Below are positions 1-12,300 of a stretch of 64,000 bases of DNA, piece by piece. Numbering within the stretch: the first letter of the stretch is position 1; each line of letters starts with the position of its first letter. Where the stretch lies: assembly GCA_958295665.1 (NCBI GenBank), contig OY282558.1, positions 134,872,326 to 134,936,325 of the forward strand, written 5' to 3'. The notes under the pieces are model-generated. The model was not told the origin of the DNA. It did no database searches and saw only the letters and a program-made list of their open reading frames with translations. The position numbers and the translations under genes were made by a program. Origin of the DNA: Tipula vernalis (lineage: Eukaryota > Arthropoda > Insecta > Diptera > Tipulidae).

Positions 1-359
1 CAATACTATCCAAAAATGTTCGATATATTTGCAGAACCAACAAAAATAAATTTAAACTTTTTCAAGTTCACTTAGAACTTTTAGAATTATAAGATATTTT
101 ATTCAAACAAAATTAATTTATTTAACTTTTATAGATCGATAAAATTTAAGTATTTCACAATCGATCGCAAAAACACAAGTCCTCCTCTTTTTTAATTTTT
201 AATTTTTCATCATATCCAAAATCTAATTATTTAAATCATTTTATGGTATTGAGTACCGATAAGAGAGCTTAAAAAAAACCAGCTTTGCATATTACATGAT
301 ATTTAATATGTAATTTTACAGTCGCGATCCAATAGAAAAAAAATATTGTAACACTATAG
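1..359. other. AT-rich intronic flank, nothing recognised
   Basis: Very AT-rich sequence with short homopolymers and no reading frame of substance. By position it belongs to the intron upstream of the exon at 3667, because that exon begins with a splice acceptor. No terminal repeat of the neighbouring Ty3/gypsy remnant could be made out. Confidence 0.5.
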
Positions 360-1795
360 CATAGGTTACAAGTCACGAGGACGTACTCCCGAAACCCTGA
401 TTGTCTAATTTAAGCCGGGCTAAACAAAGAAATATAATAGGTACCCATTTGAAAATGCATGGGTATAGATTTGAATTTAGGTGGTTATGTCGCGAGCGCG
501 ATTATTTTCCGTCTCTTTCCAATTCATAAGCTACTTTGCCGATTCGTCTTAAAATTTTACATTATATTGATTTACGAGCGAGTTTAGCGGAAAAGTTTTT
601 GGTAACGTCGCTTTGAACGTAGTTTTTAACATACACTTGTTGTCCCTGAACAAATTCACGGTTGGCACTTCGCAGATTGTATTTATGAGCAGCTCGGTCA
701 TACGCCTTTTTGAGGTGTAGCAGGATTAGTTCTTTGCGTTTATTCATTCTATTAGTCTTGCATTGGGGAGAAATGTCTCGTTCACCAACCAAGTTTAATT
801 CGCGAAGTAATCGATACTCAGTGGCATGCGAAATTATATGTTGGCCAAAAAGTATGAAATGGGGCGAGAATTGGGTTGATTCATGAATTGCATTGCGGAG
901 GGCATGTTCAATTTCCGCCAGATAAATATCCCAATTGCGATGATCATCGGAGATATAAGCCCTTATCGCCGCTAAAATCGAGCGATTTACACGTTCGGAC
1001 AAATTAGACTGGGGCTATATCTATAGGCGTGCGTATGTGATTTACTCCGTATCTCTCAAATAAAACACTAAGAAGTTTAGAATTGAATAGTTGGGCGTTG
1101 TCCAATACAATCGATTCGGGCACAGAATACGGAAGGAAAATTGAGTTTTCTAAGAAGTTGCAGACGTCTTTAGCGGTAGCATTTCGCCTCGCTTTGAAAA
1201 ACACATATTTACTGAAGTGATCTAGGACTAGAAACAAGAAACAATTACCGTTTTTCGAGCGTGGATATGGGCCCAGAAAATCCATATACAGTCGCTGCAT
1301 AGGTCTTTCTATTTGCGCTTGAGCACCCATCATAGGTTGAGTCACATAGTTCAGCGCTTTGCAAGTTTTACAAACAACACATCGCTTAATGTAATCTTGA
1401 ACATCCGATGACATCTTAGGCCAATAAAAATACCGTTGCAATAAGGACAACGTCTTTTAAATACCTGGATGACCTGAAGATGGAGGATTGTGTGCAGAAA
1501 ATATTAATCCAGCTCTGAGCTGAGACGGAACGTAGATTCTCCATGGGGAGATATCCGAACAATCATTATATCGACCAGACACATTGACAAAAACTTTACC
1601 ATCTTGAACGATAAAATTTTCTAATGATTTGGGCGAGGTGGTAATTGAAGTTATAAGATTGGTATATTCAGCAGACGTGAACTCTGCAGAATCCAGATCA
1701 AGGTGAATATTATCCAGTAGGTTATCTTTAAGACTAGTGATATTCAGTTCATCAAGATACATTCTGGAAAGACTATCCGGAACAACATTTAGTGA
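360..1795 (-). pseudogene. Ty3/gypsy integrase remnant (3' part of pol)
   Basis: This is decayed integrase sequence of a Ty3/gypsy retrotransposon read right to left, directly following the RT/RNase H remnant at 1796-2745. The N-terminal zinc-binding HHCC module is visible: HNPPSSGHPG supplies two His and CVVCKTC two Cys. The catalytic core follows with Asp in YMDFLGPY, Asp in VLDNAQLF and Glu in LSERVNRS, so all three acidic residues survive. The gene is broken by an in-frame TAA near 1455, inside the zinc module, and by a frameshift near 1003, just before the catalytic Glu. Downstream, YNLRSANREF and a short basic region match the usual integrase C-terminus, and weak similarity continues to about 360. 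No LTR is recognisable, so the boundaries are uncertain. Confidence 0.85.
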
Positions 1796-2745
1796 CCCTT
1801 TGCGATGACTAATAGTGAAATCAAAATATTGGAGTTTTAAGCTCCACCCGCGCTAATCTTCCGCTTGGATCTTTGCTATTCATAAGCCATTTGAGAGATG
1901 CGTGGTCGGTGATGATAGTGAAGTTACATCCCTCAACATACACCCGAAAATGTTTCACACTCAAAACTGCAGCATAGCACTCCAGTTCCGTAATGGAATA
2001 GTTTTGTTGTGCGCGGTTCAACTTTTTGGATATGTAAGCTATGGGATGTTCTTCACCATTATCACCGATCTGGGTCAGAACACCGCCTACTCCAATTGAA
2101 CTCGCATCACATTGAATGCAAAAAGGTTTTAGGAAATTAACCTACCACAGGATAAACTACCACAGGGGCAGTGGAGAGAGCTTGCTTTAATGATTCGAGC
2201 GCCTGTTGTGCTCTAGGTGACCATACAAATTTTTGAGTTTTCTTCAATAGATCTGACAAAGGAGCAGCGATTGTGGCATACCGCAGAATAAACCGTCGGT
2301 ACCATCCAGTTAATCCAAGGAATCTCCGAACCTTTTTGATGGTGTTAGGTATTGGAAAATTAGAAACTGCTTCCACTTTTTGCTGGTCAACTTGTAGGTC
2401 TCCGTCTGACACAATAAAACCAAGATATCGAATGCTCTTAAGAAGGAACTTGCTTTTTTCTAGATGCACTGTTAATTTAGCGTATATAAGTAGATCAGCA
2501 ACTTTTCTGAGTAATTTTATAAGCTCGTCGAAGGTCCCTGAGGTGATGAGGAGGTCATCCAAATATAGAAATACTGGTCCTGTAGCTCATTGGGGATCAC
2601 CTTGTACATTAGTCTGCACATCGTCTGCGGGGCATTACATAACCCAAACGGCAATACGGCAAACTGGTAAAGTATAAACTCAAAATTTAAATTCTCGATC
2701 AATTAGTTGAAGATCCATGTATGTTGACTTGCTAAACTTGCTTAT
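1796..2745 (-). pseudogene. Ty3/gypsy reverse transcriptase and RNase H remnant
   Basis: Pol fragment of a Ty3/gypsy element on the minus strand. The RT palm is recognised by AVLPFGLCNAPQT (2600-2670) and the catalytic YLDD at 2554-2565. These two motifs lie in different frames, so a frameshift precedes the active site. The thumb and connection (SKFLLKSIRYLGFIVSDG, RRFLGLTGWYRRF) follow, then RNase H with CDASSIGVGGVL near 2100 and TDHASLKWLM near 1890. A further frame break lies near 2140. The RT start (fingers) is missing upstream of about 2745, so the element is truncated at its 5' side. Gene order continues into integrase at 1795. Confidence 0.85.
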
Positions 2746-3666
2746 AAATTCGATCTAGATATGAAGAAATGAAAAAAAATTAACACTATGGGTTCCCATC
2801 GGTATGATCGAAGACACCGACATAACCTTAGTAGCAATTGCACTTTCAGTTGACGGCCAAACGTCAATATTATATTTCAAGTACATTGTATATTTGTTTC
2901 AGATTGTCTGTATAACATCAATTTCCTAAAGGAATTTTAAGACTAAAAGCTTTCGCGATTTTCTATTAACTAATTTTAAAAATAATCTTTCCTTAGTACT
3001 TATGTCCCATGCCCACATTGTATTTTGTCGCCTTGTGAAACGATTTCCATCTCAATTGTAGGAAATTAATTTTTTTATAATCTTCATAAAACAAATAACA
3101 AAAAAAAAAACATTTTTGTACAATTTTAAAATCGAACAATTCATTTTTCTTGGAAAATGAGAATTACATTTCACCTCAGTGATCATAATATAATGAAAGA
3201 TGAAATAAAATTTTGTAAGCAACTAAAATTACACAAAAAGAAAGGAAAATCAAATTAGAAATGTTTCTGGCAAAAAAAAAAATAAAAATAAAAATCGAAT
3301 TAAATTATTATTGTTCAGACGGTTTTCAAAGAATTTGAAAATTGACAAAAAATAAAATGTGGAAAATAATCTTTTCTGGGTTTTCTACTTTACTTCTTCA
3401 AATTGTGTATACTCGTACATCAAAAAAGCAAATATATGGGTACAAAAAAAATATAAAATGTCACCGGAAGTTTAAAAAAATGTATAAATCTTATCCTCTC
3501 ACAGTACAAATGTAGTACGGTCTTTCACTGACATGGACATACAAAATGTATGTATGTGCAATGAAAATATTTGTATTCTGGTTTAAGCTTTTTTTGCGGA
3601 TGCCATCGCAATAATGGAAATTGAAAACTATAGAATTTAATTTTTTTTTTATTTTTATCATTTCAG
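2746..3666. other. Intron sequence up to the first visible exon
   Basis: AT-rich sequence with many A and T runs and no coding signal on either strand. It ends in a pyrimidine-rich tract and the acceptor ttttatcatttcag, which defines the exon starting at 3667. Confidence 0.5.
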
Positions 3667-3783
3667 ATATTCGAGTACATGAAAGCAACGGGAATACAAA
3701 ATGAATTGGAAGTTGCAGCTAACATCATTTTAAAAATTTGTGATATAATCATGGGCAATTTGTTCTCTATTAACAACCAGCAG
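3667..3783 (+). CDS. Exon 1 in window of a GAIN/GPS-type receptor gene
   Basis: Internal exon of 39 codons, phase 0 at both ends. The acceptor is atcatttcag|ATATTC and the donor is CAG|gttagt. The frame was chosen because the other two contain stops. The peptide, which includes GIQNELEVAANIILK and DIIMGNLFS, is helical and amphipathic. That fits the helical first subdomain of a GAIN domain, which precedes the GPS in polycystin-1-like proteins and adhesion GPCRs. On its own it would not identify the family. The assignment rests on the exons at 4047, 24597, 33080 and 48805, which join in phase. Upstream exons must lie left of this window, since no start codon or signal peptide is present. Confidence 0.75.
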
Positions 3784-4046
3784 GTTAGTAGCTTATATAG
3801 TTATGTATATATTCACCAATTATCCATTATCAAGATAAATTACACAACATTACATTAACTTTAAACGTAAGCTCATTCTGTAAATCTTTTTCTAATTTGA
3901 TTATACCAGCAGGTAGTTTCCTTCTGTGCAATTTACGAAAATTTTTTTTTTTTGTCTTGCAAGACAGAGAAAAGCTAACATTGATAATGGATCATACATA
4001 AATGGACAATTTAATTTTAGTTCTGTATTTTCGTTTCAATTTTCAG

Positions 4047-4225
4047 CAAATTAAACAAATTCAAGATTTAATACAACAATCGATGGTTTATCATAATCAA
4101 CAAGTAGTACAACCAACAATAAATTCGCCAAAAAGTTTGTCATCCACACAGAATCATAATTTGAATTCCTTTCGGGTTTTTTCGATGCATGTCAAAACGT
4201 TACCGTTCACTTTGCAGATGAACAC
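4047..4225 (+). CDS. Exon 2 in window of the GAIN/GPS-type receptor gene
   Basis: Exon of 59 codons plus two bases. The acceptor is caattttcag and the donor gtaagt follows AAC AC. The intron before it is only 263 bp; the one after it is 20,371 bp. The peptide begins QIKQIQDLIQQSMVYHNQQ, a Gln-rich helical stretch, and moves to SFRVFSMHVKTLPFTLQMN, a strand-like segment. This matches the usual change from helical to beta-sandwich subdomain in GAIN domains. Its terminal AC combines with the first G of the exon at 24597 to give a Thr codon, so no exon needs to be missing between them. Confidence 0.78.
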
Positions 4226-5720
4226 GTAAGTATTAGAATTATAAACGCCATAAATGTTAAATATCCTTTTGTAAGGAAAGCTTACGATAACAGTTTATGA
4301 AACTTGGCTTTTCTTCAGAGATTTTATCAAATTTAAAGAAATCCAAAGTTTTGACTTGAGCTTTTAAATTTTAAATTTTTTGTTAGCAAAGTTTTAAAAA
4401 CTATAAAGCTCTTCGATATCAACAAATATTAGGATAAAATTGAATAAAGAATTTACCAAAAAAAGGTGAGATAAGGGAATTTTTATTAAAAAGTACAACT
4501 TAGTATTTTTTAACAGGTTGTATAAAAATAAAAATAAGAGCTTTTAGAATATTTCACAAGGAAAAGAACGACAAAGGGAAAATCACTTAAAACGTTTAAT
4601 GTGAACCGAAAAATTATCCACGAAAAATTTTATAATTTGTAAAATTTTAAAGCTCCATTTTTTATATTTAATTTTAAAAATAGGGATGATTTTTAAATTA
4701 GGAGTATATTTACCAAAAAATGAAAATTTGGTCGAAAGCCTTACTTAAAAAATTTAAGAATACCTTAGTACCAATATTCCGACAATGTTGGGTCACGTGC
4801 TAGGAGAAATCTTCATCCGAAATTTTGTAAAAGCTTTTTAAATGTATTCAACAAAAAGCCTAACTAAGCTTTCCAGTCATTTGCAGTTGATTATTTCAAG
4901 TTTTTAAAAAACTGAAAATAATTCGGGGGCTCGACTTTTAACTAAATTTTTTGTTGAATTGGCCTTCTCAAACCCAAAAGAAATAGGCCAGAAAACTGAT
5001 CGATTTTAAAGCCTTATGCAACCTGCATAAAATCACAAAAATATTAAAAATTTTCTATAAAATTACGTTTTTAATGGGAAGTTCATAGCTTCGGAGATTT
5101 AACTAAACCGAAGTAAAAAAATGTTTACCAGAGAATTTGATGTAAATATTGTGCAAAAAATCGTCATTAAAAATTGCGCAAATTTGAAATTTACTTAACA
5201 AAAATTTACGAAACCAATAAAAAGTATATTCAAATTTGAAAGCAAAACAAAAATTCCCAAATTTGTAACAGCAAACTGAAAGTTACATAACCGTATTTCT
5301 ACAAAATTTCCTAAAATCGTTTTATTAGTTTATCGGTAAGAAAACTAGTGTTTGCTTTCTTTTTTTAATTAAATTTGTACAGCAGAACGTTCAAACATGA
5401 ACAAGTATTCAATTTGGTTATTTCCTTGTATTGTATCTAAATGGCAAGCTCTTCCGATTTTTTTCGCCTCCTGGTAAAATGTCAAAAATGTAGATACACG
5501 GTTATGCACTTTTGCCATCGATATTTTGTTGAATTTAGCTGACAAGCCTTAAAGATATTAAATTAACTCTTTCGCGGACGCAACTTACAGTGTGCAACTT
5601 CATAAAATGTCATGCCATGTGTAGAATCTTCCATGTTTTTACAGATACGGAAACCCTGAGAATAGGAAATTGAATAAAATGGATAGTTTGTCGCAACTAA
5701 ATCATAAAATAGTGATACCA
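4226..5720. other. Start of 20-kb intron, no gene seen
   Basis: AT-rich intron sequence. No reading frame has family similarity. A minus-strand open stretch at 5563-5748 abuts the Harbinger element but is not recognisable as a protein. Confidence 0.4.
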
Positions 5721-7685
5721 GGGCCCTCTTGCACCAACTACTTGTCACTTATTACTTATCAACTTATCATAAGTTAGTTTTTTTGATAATGATAAGTGAT
5801 AAGTGTTTCAGCAAAAATAACAAAATCTCACTCACTTATCAATTTGAAAACTTATCAAATTTTGATAATGATAAGTGATAAGCGTTGCACATCAGATTGT
5901 CTATAACTTATCAATTGACGAATTATCAAATTTTTATGATAAGTTGTAATGATTTATACAAAAATACTATAAATGTGATAGTGTTTGCCAAATAATATGC
6001 TTTCCGCACATTTTGTATGTTAAACAATGGTTTTGTACCTATGTATATAGCAAAACAATTAAAAAATTGTTATTCTGTAATTTAATAGCAACAACAATTT
6101 TGCATGTATATAATAATACATGAAGAGAAACCTTTCTCAATTGAGAGTTCTTATGTTGAAATTTTACAATGGATTCTTAAGTGTTTAGAATCCATTGTAA
6201 AATTTTTCTTTTGTTGCTTTTAAAATAAATTCTCTTTTCTAACTATAAATAATTTTTCAGCAGTACTTAAACGTAACCAATTTATTTTCATAACAAATGA
6301 ATTAAAAGAATCCCTATTAACAAATAAATTGAATTTAACTACATTATACAAAAATTGTAATCGTCATATACAAACCAAAATGATTTTCCACTATTCGTCT
6401 CGTCCACTTATGGGCACGATTAAATCTTTGCTCTATTATATCATCCCGATTTCTTCGCATTGGTGGGATAAGCCAATCTTTAAGTGAAAGCACTGTCACT
6501 CAAAATCACAGCACCGGGAAACGGGCGAAAACAAGACTCAAAATTGCTAAATAGCCTTGTATATGGCAATACTCTGGATTCATGGACACTACCTGGCCAA
6601 TTTGAATTTACTGCATAAAAGTTGCGGTCTGGGCCACACACCATCATTGCATTCAGTGAATGTTTTCCATGTCGATTCGCAAAGTGTTCTTCATTGACCG
6701 TAGGTGCATCTATATTAATCATTGTGGGGGTTACCACCCAACTCAAGAAACTTCTATCCTGAATATTCCTAACCAATGCAGTGTTGTTAGTAGCCGCTAT
6801 AGAGGACTCAATGCGCAGTTTCGGTCGGTTCCATGGTGCAAATTTGCTCCGATTTTTAATAATACGTGCTCAATTTGTTCATATGACAAACGAAAATATT
6901 TTATTACTCGCGAGTCCAGAGAATATTTGGTTCTGGCTTTCACTACACGATTTCTTCTTTCGTTTTCATCCTCGAATAATTTATAAAATTGCATTTATGC
7001 ATTTATTTAAAAAAAAAAAAATTTCGTGTAATAAATTTCAGTTTTTGTTCACAACTGTTGATATACATTTAGTTGATAGTTTTATATTTATTTTAAAATA
7101 TCGAAAAACAACTGTCTTACCTCTATGATAAATCGAACAGAATGACATTGTTCTTACTTTGACTTAATATTATAACTTACTAGAATACAATAAAATAGCG
7201 ATATAAATTTTGAAATTAAAGTTATTAAAGTTATTATGTATTGTCATTATCATTTGTATTCTTTTAAAATTAAACAAAAGTTCTCATCTTACCAATAACA
7301 GCAAAAAAAAACCGCTTTTAACAGACTTCCGTCATACCACAACAATTTGTAGCTCTTATCAATTTTTTTGAGTAGTAAAATTTTTCTTATTGATATTTTG
7401 GATAAGTTATCATTAAAGTAGTCGATTATTGATAAGTTAAAACTTTTAGTGCAACAGAACTACGAAAAAATTATCAGAAACCCCAAACTTATCGCTTATC
7501 AAAATATTACTTATCATTTATCATTTCGCAAATTGGTGCAACTTAATTTTGATAAGTGAGTGCTCATCACTTATTATAACTCAATTAAATACTTATCAAA
7601 TTTCAATTTGGTACAACAGAAAATTATCAAAAATTATGATAAGTTGATAAGTAATAAGTGATAAATAGTTGGTGCAATAGGGCCC
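5721..7685 (-). mobile_element. PIF/Harbinger DNA transposon with both termini
   Basis: A 1965-bp element bounded by terminal inverted repeats. The left end reads GGGCCCTCTTGCACCAACTA and the right end is its complement with one or two changes (ggtgcaatagggccc, 7671-7685). Inside both ends are long subterminal arrays of the word GATAAGT in inverted orientation (5740-5950 and 7330-7670), a typical binding-site architecture. The centre holds a minus-strand transposase remnant (6360-6994). A 16-bp hairpin (about 6164-6201, with the word caatggattct and its complement) lies left of the gene. A clear 3-bp target duplication could not be assigned: the bases outside are cca on the left and agt on the right. 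The element is autonomous in structure but dead. Confidence 0.85.
6360..6994 (-). pseudogene. PIF/Harbinger (HARBI1-like) transposase, broken
   Basis: Reads right to left from 6994. The helical N-terminal region has SYEQIEHVLLKIG. After a frameshift near 6790 comes NEEHFANRHGKHSLN, then MMVCGPDRNFYAVN, NWPGSVHESRVL and FPGAVILSDSAF, all hallmarks of Harbinger transposases. It continues as LKDWLIPPMRRN and FNRAHKWTRRIVENHFG. The second catalytic Asp (SDSAF) and the Glu (RIVENHFG) are visible. The block expected to carry the first Asp (usually DGTH) is missing between about 6720 and 6800, so an internal deletion has removed part of the catalytic core. The remaining length is near 200 codons, against 350-400 for the family. 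Confidence 0.88.
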
Positions 7686-7903
7686 AGTTTCGACGTGTAT
7701 TCCCGTCATGGCTTCCATAATGTAGGATAATTGATGCTCAACGCTATGACGTTTATTGACGTCGTGACGGCTATACACGTCTAAAGTGTTTTGTTATGGT
7801 GTAAAAAAAATAATTCCGTAAATAATTCATTCAACATTCATTCACATACTTTATTGACAAAAAATAATAAAATAAAGCTTTTTTCTTACCCTGAAAATAA
7901 ATA

Positions 7904-8168
7904 CAGTGGACCCCCGCTTTACGATGGTAATTCGTTTCACTAACTTCATCATGGCTAAAATAGGAAAGGAGTAATAAATAACAAAAAAATTAAATTTGTA
8001 TGTATGTAAAATAAAACAAAAAATGTAGGCAAAATGTTAATCGTAAAGTGAAGTTTTAATCTCGTAAAGTGAATTTTTAATCGTAAAGTGAGTTTGATTT
8101 TGGTAGAGTCGATTCATCGTAAAGCGATTAATCGTATTGCGAGCCCATCGTAAAGCAGGGGCTTACTG
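7904..8168. mobile_element. pogo-type MITE with TA target duplication
   Basis: A 265-bp element flanked by TA on both sides. The left end is CAGTGGACCCCCGCTTTACG; the right end, on the other strand, is CAGTAAGCCCCTGCTTTACG. The inner part repeats the word TCGTAAAG(T/C)GA several times in both orientations. There is no coding capacity. CAGT ends with TA duplication are characteristic of pogo/Tigger members of the Tc1/mariner superfamily, so this is probably a non-autonomous derivative. It lies 3' of the broken piggyBac. Confidence 0.85.
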
Positions 8169-8254
8169 TATTACAAAAATAATACTATATAATAAAAACA
8201 ATAATTATTTAGTTGTTCGAACTACATGAAAAGTTTCAATTTATGAACCTCATA

Positions 8255-9310
8255 CTGATTATTGATCTTCAATTTCACTTTCATTTATGCGCCATTTTTC
8301 AAAACATACCCCAGGACATAGAGGAGGTTTGTCCACACAAACTTTGCATCGGTATGAGGTTTCTCGTCTAACTTTTTCTTTGTAGCGCTGTCTACAACGC
8401 AAGAAAATTGTTTTCTCGGGCTTATTCTCAGTAGCTGAAGGAATTTTTTCTTGAAAGTGTTATACAAAGTTTTATTCTTGTAAATTATCTTGGAGAACGA
8501 CGGAGCTTGAAGCATCTTTTAACCCAAGCAAAGAAATTATTATTTGCTCTCGAAGTTGGAGCTGAGAAATTTTCTTATTGGAATTCTTTTGGTAAATATA
8601 AGAAGCGTTCCACACTGCTACATCGAGAAGATGAAAAATTACTTTTTTGTACCACCTTTTTGTTTTTCGTTGGCTAGAGTAATAATTGGTAATTTGATCG
8701 CATTTATTGACACCTGGCATATTCAAATTATACGCCTCTATTTCAGCTGGCTTCATCTTTTGCTTTTCCATAACGATTTTTGACCAGTTTCATTTCAGGT
8801 TTATATCCCGTTGTAAAACACAATACGTCCCTGTTATCTTTCCATTTGCTTACATAAACTCCTTTGTTGCGCTGCCATTTATATTCGCCCTTTTTCAATT
8901 TCTTCAGCGTAACGGCTGTAGGATTTCCTTTTCTATTTTAGCGGAGAGTCCCAGTTGAGTGGGTTTTATATTTGAGTAACGGCCGGCTCAAGTTGGTACT
9001 ATTATAATAGTTGTCCATGTATAAATGGTCCCTTGTTCAAATAAGGTGTCATCAATCGCACAACCAGTGATTGGGGTTTTCCGGAAGCTTTGTCGTTAAC
9101 GATTTTTCCCTTGTATACTTCTTTGTCTAATGTGAACCCATCTGGAGTGTACAATTCATAAAATTGTATGCCATATACTGTCGGAAAGAGAAACATCCCT
9201 TAAACAATAGCAGCGATTCATCTAATGATAATGATTCACCTGGATAATAAATTTCAGAGCAATTGCTTACTAATGCGTCGACAAGTTCTTCTACCCCCTA
9301 TTATATCGCC
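8255..9310 (-). pseudogene. piggyBac transposase, multiply frameshifted
   Basis: Minus-strand remnant of a piggyBac transposase. In order: YYPGESLSLDESLLLFKG (first catalytic Asp), FYELYTPDGFTLDKEVYKG, MDNYYNS (second Asp, near 9005), NMPGVNKCDQITNYY (third Asp, near 8700), and QRKTKRWYKKVIFHLLD. The C-terminal cysteine-rich domain is present as YRCKVCVDKPPLCPGVCF near 8300-8350. All three catalytic Asps and the Cys domain remain, but they lie in at least three frames, with further stops between 8770 and 9000. The N-terminal third is not visible, so about half of the usual 550-600 codons survive. No terminal repeats were found. Confidence 0.9.
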
Positions 9311-12300
9311 TAAGGGGATAATAGGTTTTCCAGTCTATCAGGTTTTGAAAATTGTTTAAGTGCCAAACAAAGCTTCAAAACTGTTAAATGATATTAGAGT
9401 TTTAAAAAATCAAAAAATATTTTCGGCATCAAGCTGTGCAGAGTATTCAAATTTTACAACATAGCAACTTCTGCAACTTGTTATAAAAAGTTTGTTGTAA
9501 TATGGCAGCTATAATGATTTAAATAAAAACGCACTTACAAAATAAAAACCGTGATCCTTCAAACTTTATCATGATATTATGTCCTACTAAAAAATTTGAA
9601 TTTGAAGTCTAGCACAAAATGATTTCAATTATGTAAACCTTAACAGTTCCATAATGAAAGAACCAAAACTGTTAAAAGCTCCTGAAACTATTCAACGATT
9701 TGAAACATTTACATTACATGAAACTATTTAAAAGCTTAACTAAAGTAGCATTTTAACAATTTCTGCAAATTCTAGGGCATAATCTGGAGATACCTTTAAA
9801 CCTGTACAATAATAAGAATTGTTAAAAATGGGTCTAGGCTTTCTTTAAAATTAATACTCAAGCGTGTTTTTACTATCGGTCCCCTATGATTTTAAGATAT
9901 TTGTTTAAGAGCTTTTAAAGTATATTTTAAATAAGAAAGTTTAAAATATGTCCTCATCCTGAAAATATAGCAAACTTACCAACTGAGTCTTAAAAGATCT
10001 TCAGAATACTAATATTTCAGTCTAAATTCTAAGCTAAGCTTTTCAATATCACTAATTCTTCTGGGAGCTGGGATTTAATAGAACTTAGGAAATTTTATTG
10101 AATTAATGACAAAGTTTTAAAAACTAAAAGCTTTACCTCATTTTACACCCTTTTTGTTGGAGGTTTTAGTTGTTTTCCTCCAAATTTTTTAAACCAATTA
10201 TTTGCGTTTTGTTTACATATATCAATACAAATTTGAGCTATTCGGGTACCATTGAGTGCGCTCCAGTAAATTATGTAAAGAAATTGCAAAATAATTTCAA
10301 CATTTTATGTTTTTTCAAAATTCAAACTAGTGATTTCTTAAAAGCTTCACATATTCCGAAGAATAATCTTTGAAAATTTTAACAATTTTATTTTTCTGAT
10401 ATTCCTACAAAGCTTCCGACATTTAAGAAATTAATATATTTCAGCTATTTCTGGCATTCTTAGACGAAAAGAATTTTCGTTTCTTCTTCAGTAAAATTCA
10501 GAAAAATAAACCTTTTTTCACCTTCATCCCCAATTTAACAAGCTAAACTATTAAAAGTTTTTAAAGCTTTAATTGGTTCAAGAACCAATAATTATTTAAA
10601 GTTCCCATGCAAATGGAAATATGGTATACCAAAATGTTATCATCCAATCAGACTTTTTCTTGATACGAGCTGTAAAATTTACAGATAATTTAAATTTGGT
10701 TGCGTTGAAGAACTTTAAACGGTTACCGTATATTTCAAGCTCTATGATGACACAACCAATAAATCCGCCAACTGTAAAGATATTTTGAAATGCGTGCTCA
10801 AGAATCATAGGCGATGATTCACAATGGCAAATACCACGGTATAACACAAAATAGATTTAATTGTATTTTATTACCAAAAAAAAATCCAATCAATTATATT
10901 TTTTTCCGATTAATTTTATTTATGGACATAAAATCCAACAAACTTTTCAAAATCAAACAACAAAAATAAGCTTTGTTCACTTACAACATTTTTGCATATG
11001 TGTATGTATACTGTTGGAAAAAGTACCAAATTCAAATATTTTTTTTTTGTATTGCTTTTTACGTTTACCATTTTACATCGAACATCATTCATCAAAAAAA
11101 AAAAAAAAAAATTATTATGTTCTCTACATAGTCGTGGTTTTTTGCAAATCGTGACAGTGTTGTGCGGTGATGTATAACATTTACACTTTAATTAATTCTG
11201 TGATAATCAAATTCTAAATCTTTTCCAATATTATTTGTTCAAATGTGTATGGGGAGTTCTTTTTTTTTTTTTTTTTGTTTAATTTGGCACATTCGATAAA
11301 GTTGGTTGTATGGTAATGGATTTACTGCGAAACAGCCTTTTTGTTACACCCCTTGCTCTAACTATTTGAGCGTACAAATACACAGTGTGTGATAAATATT
11401 ACCTCAGTACAATACTTAACTTAATATCAAAACGACAAGAGAGTCGGAAAAATTATGAAAATCTCCCTGGTTTTATATCTACTTGTATTTTCCTGATATT
11501 CACTTCCAAAAATGGTGAGCTTTTTATTTTGTGTTTTTTTTTGTTCAGTCTTAGTACGATTTTATGTGTACATTTCTTTAAGGTGAAAAATATACACATG
11601 TAGTGTAGAGCTTGTACACAATAAAATAAAATAAAAAAACAGGAAAAACGGGAAAAGTTATTTCTCATCTTGTAGGTATATATGTATGTATGGTATACTC
11701 GTTCATACTCGTACATACATACTCGTACGTATCATTTTTCAAGTGGAAATCGTATATTTTTTTTTTTTTTTTACTATTATGATTATTATTTATTTATGTT
11801 CAGCGGTTTATGAGTGTGGTAATCATAACTTTTCCAAGGAATATAATAAAAGTTTGCTATATTGTAGTTACATATATCATACAGCATTTGAATGTAGGCT
11901 TAGTACATTATTTAAAACGAAAAGCGTAAAAGTAAGAACATACACCCGATTTACGAGAGCGTATACACAAAGTAGTTACAGCAATACAAAAATATGTTTA
12001 ATGAATTTTTCGTAATTGTAAATGTTAAATACTTTTGTACTTGAAAACTCATTGCTATAAAGTAGTGCTGTTTAAATCGGAATAACGGAATAAAAACCGT
12101 GTATTAGTAGGTTCTTATTAACAGCTTCAGGTACTACCATTTGGAATTCTGTCATAGATCGGGTAAGGTAAAGTATTAAAATACTGTATACAGTAATATT
12201 TATCTCTCGAAACTTATTGTTTATACTCATTTCGATAAATATTTCTTATCAACATGAAATTAATATGAATAATAATCTATCGTTTCACTCCATAACTCTA

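Noticed and set aside
5563..5748. Minus-strand open stretch abutting the Harbinger element, and its possible continuation near 7680-7780
   Set aside because: The two pieces do not join in frame across the element and neither matches a known family.
6660..7128. Plus-strand open frames of 108 and 115 codons
   Set aside because: They are antisense to the Harbinger transposase remnant.
10596..10847. 83-codon minus-strand open stretch in slightly GC-richer sequence
   Set aside because: No similarity recognised, an equally long antisense frame exists, and no good splice sites surround it.
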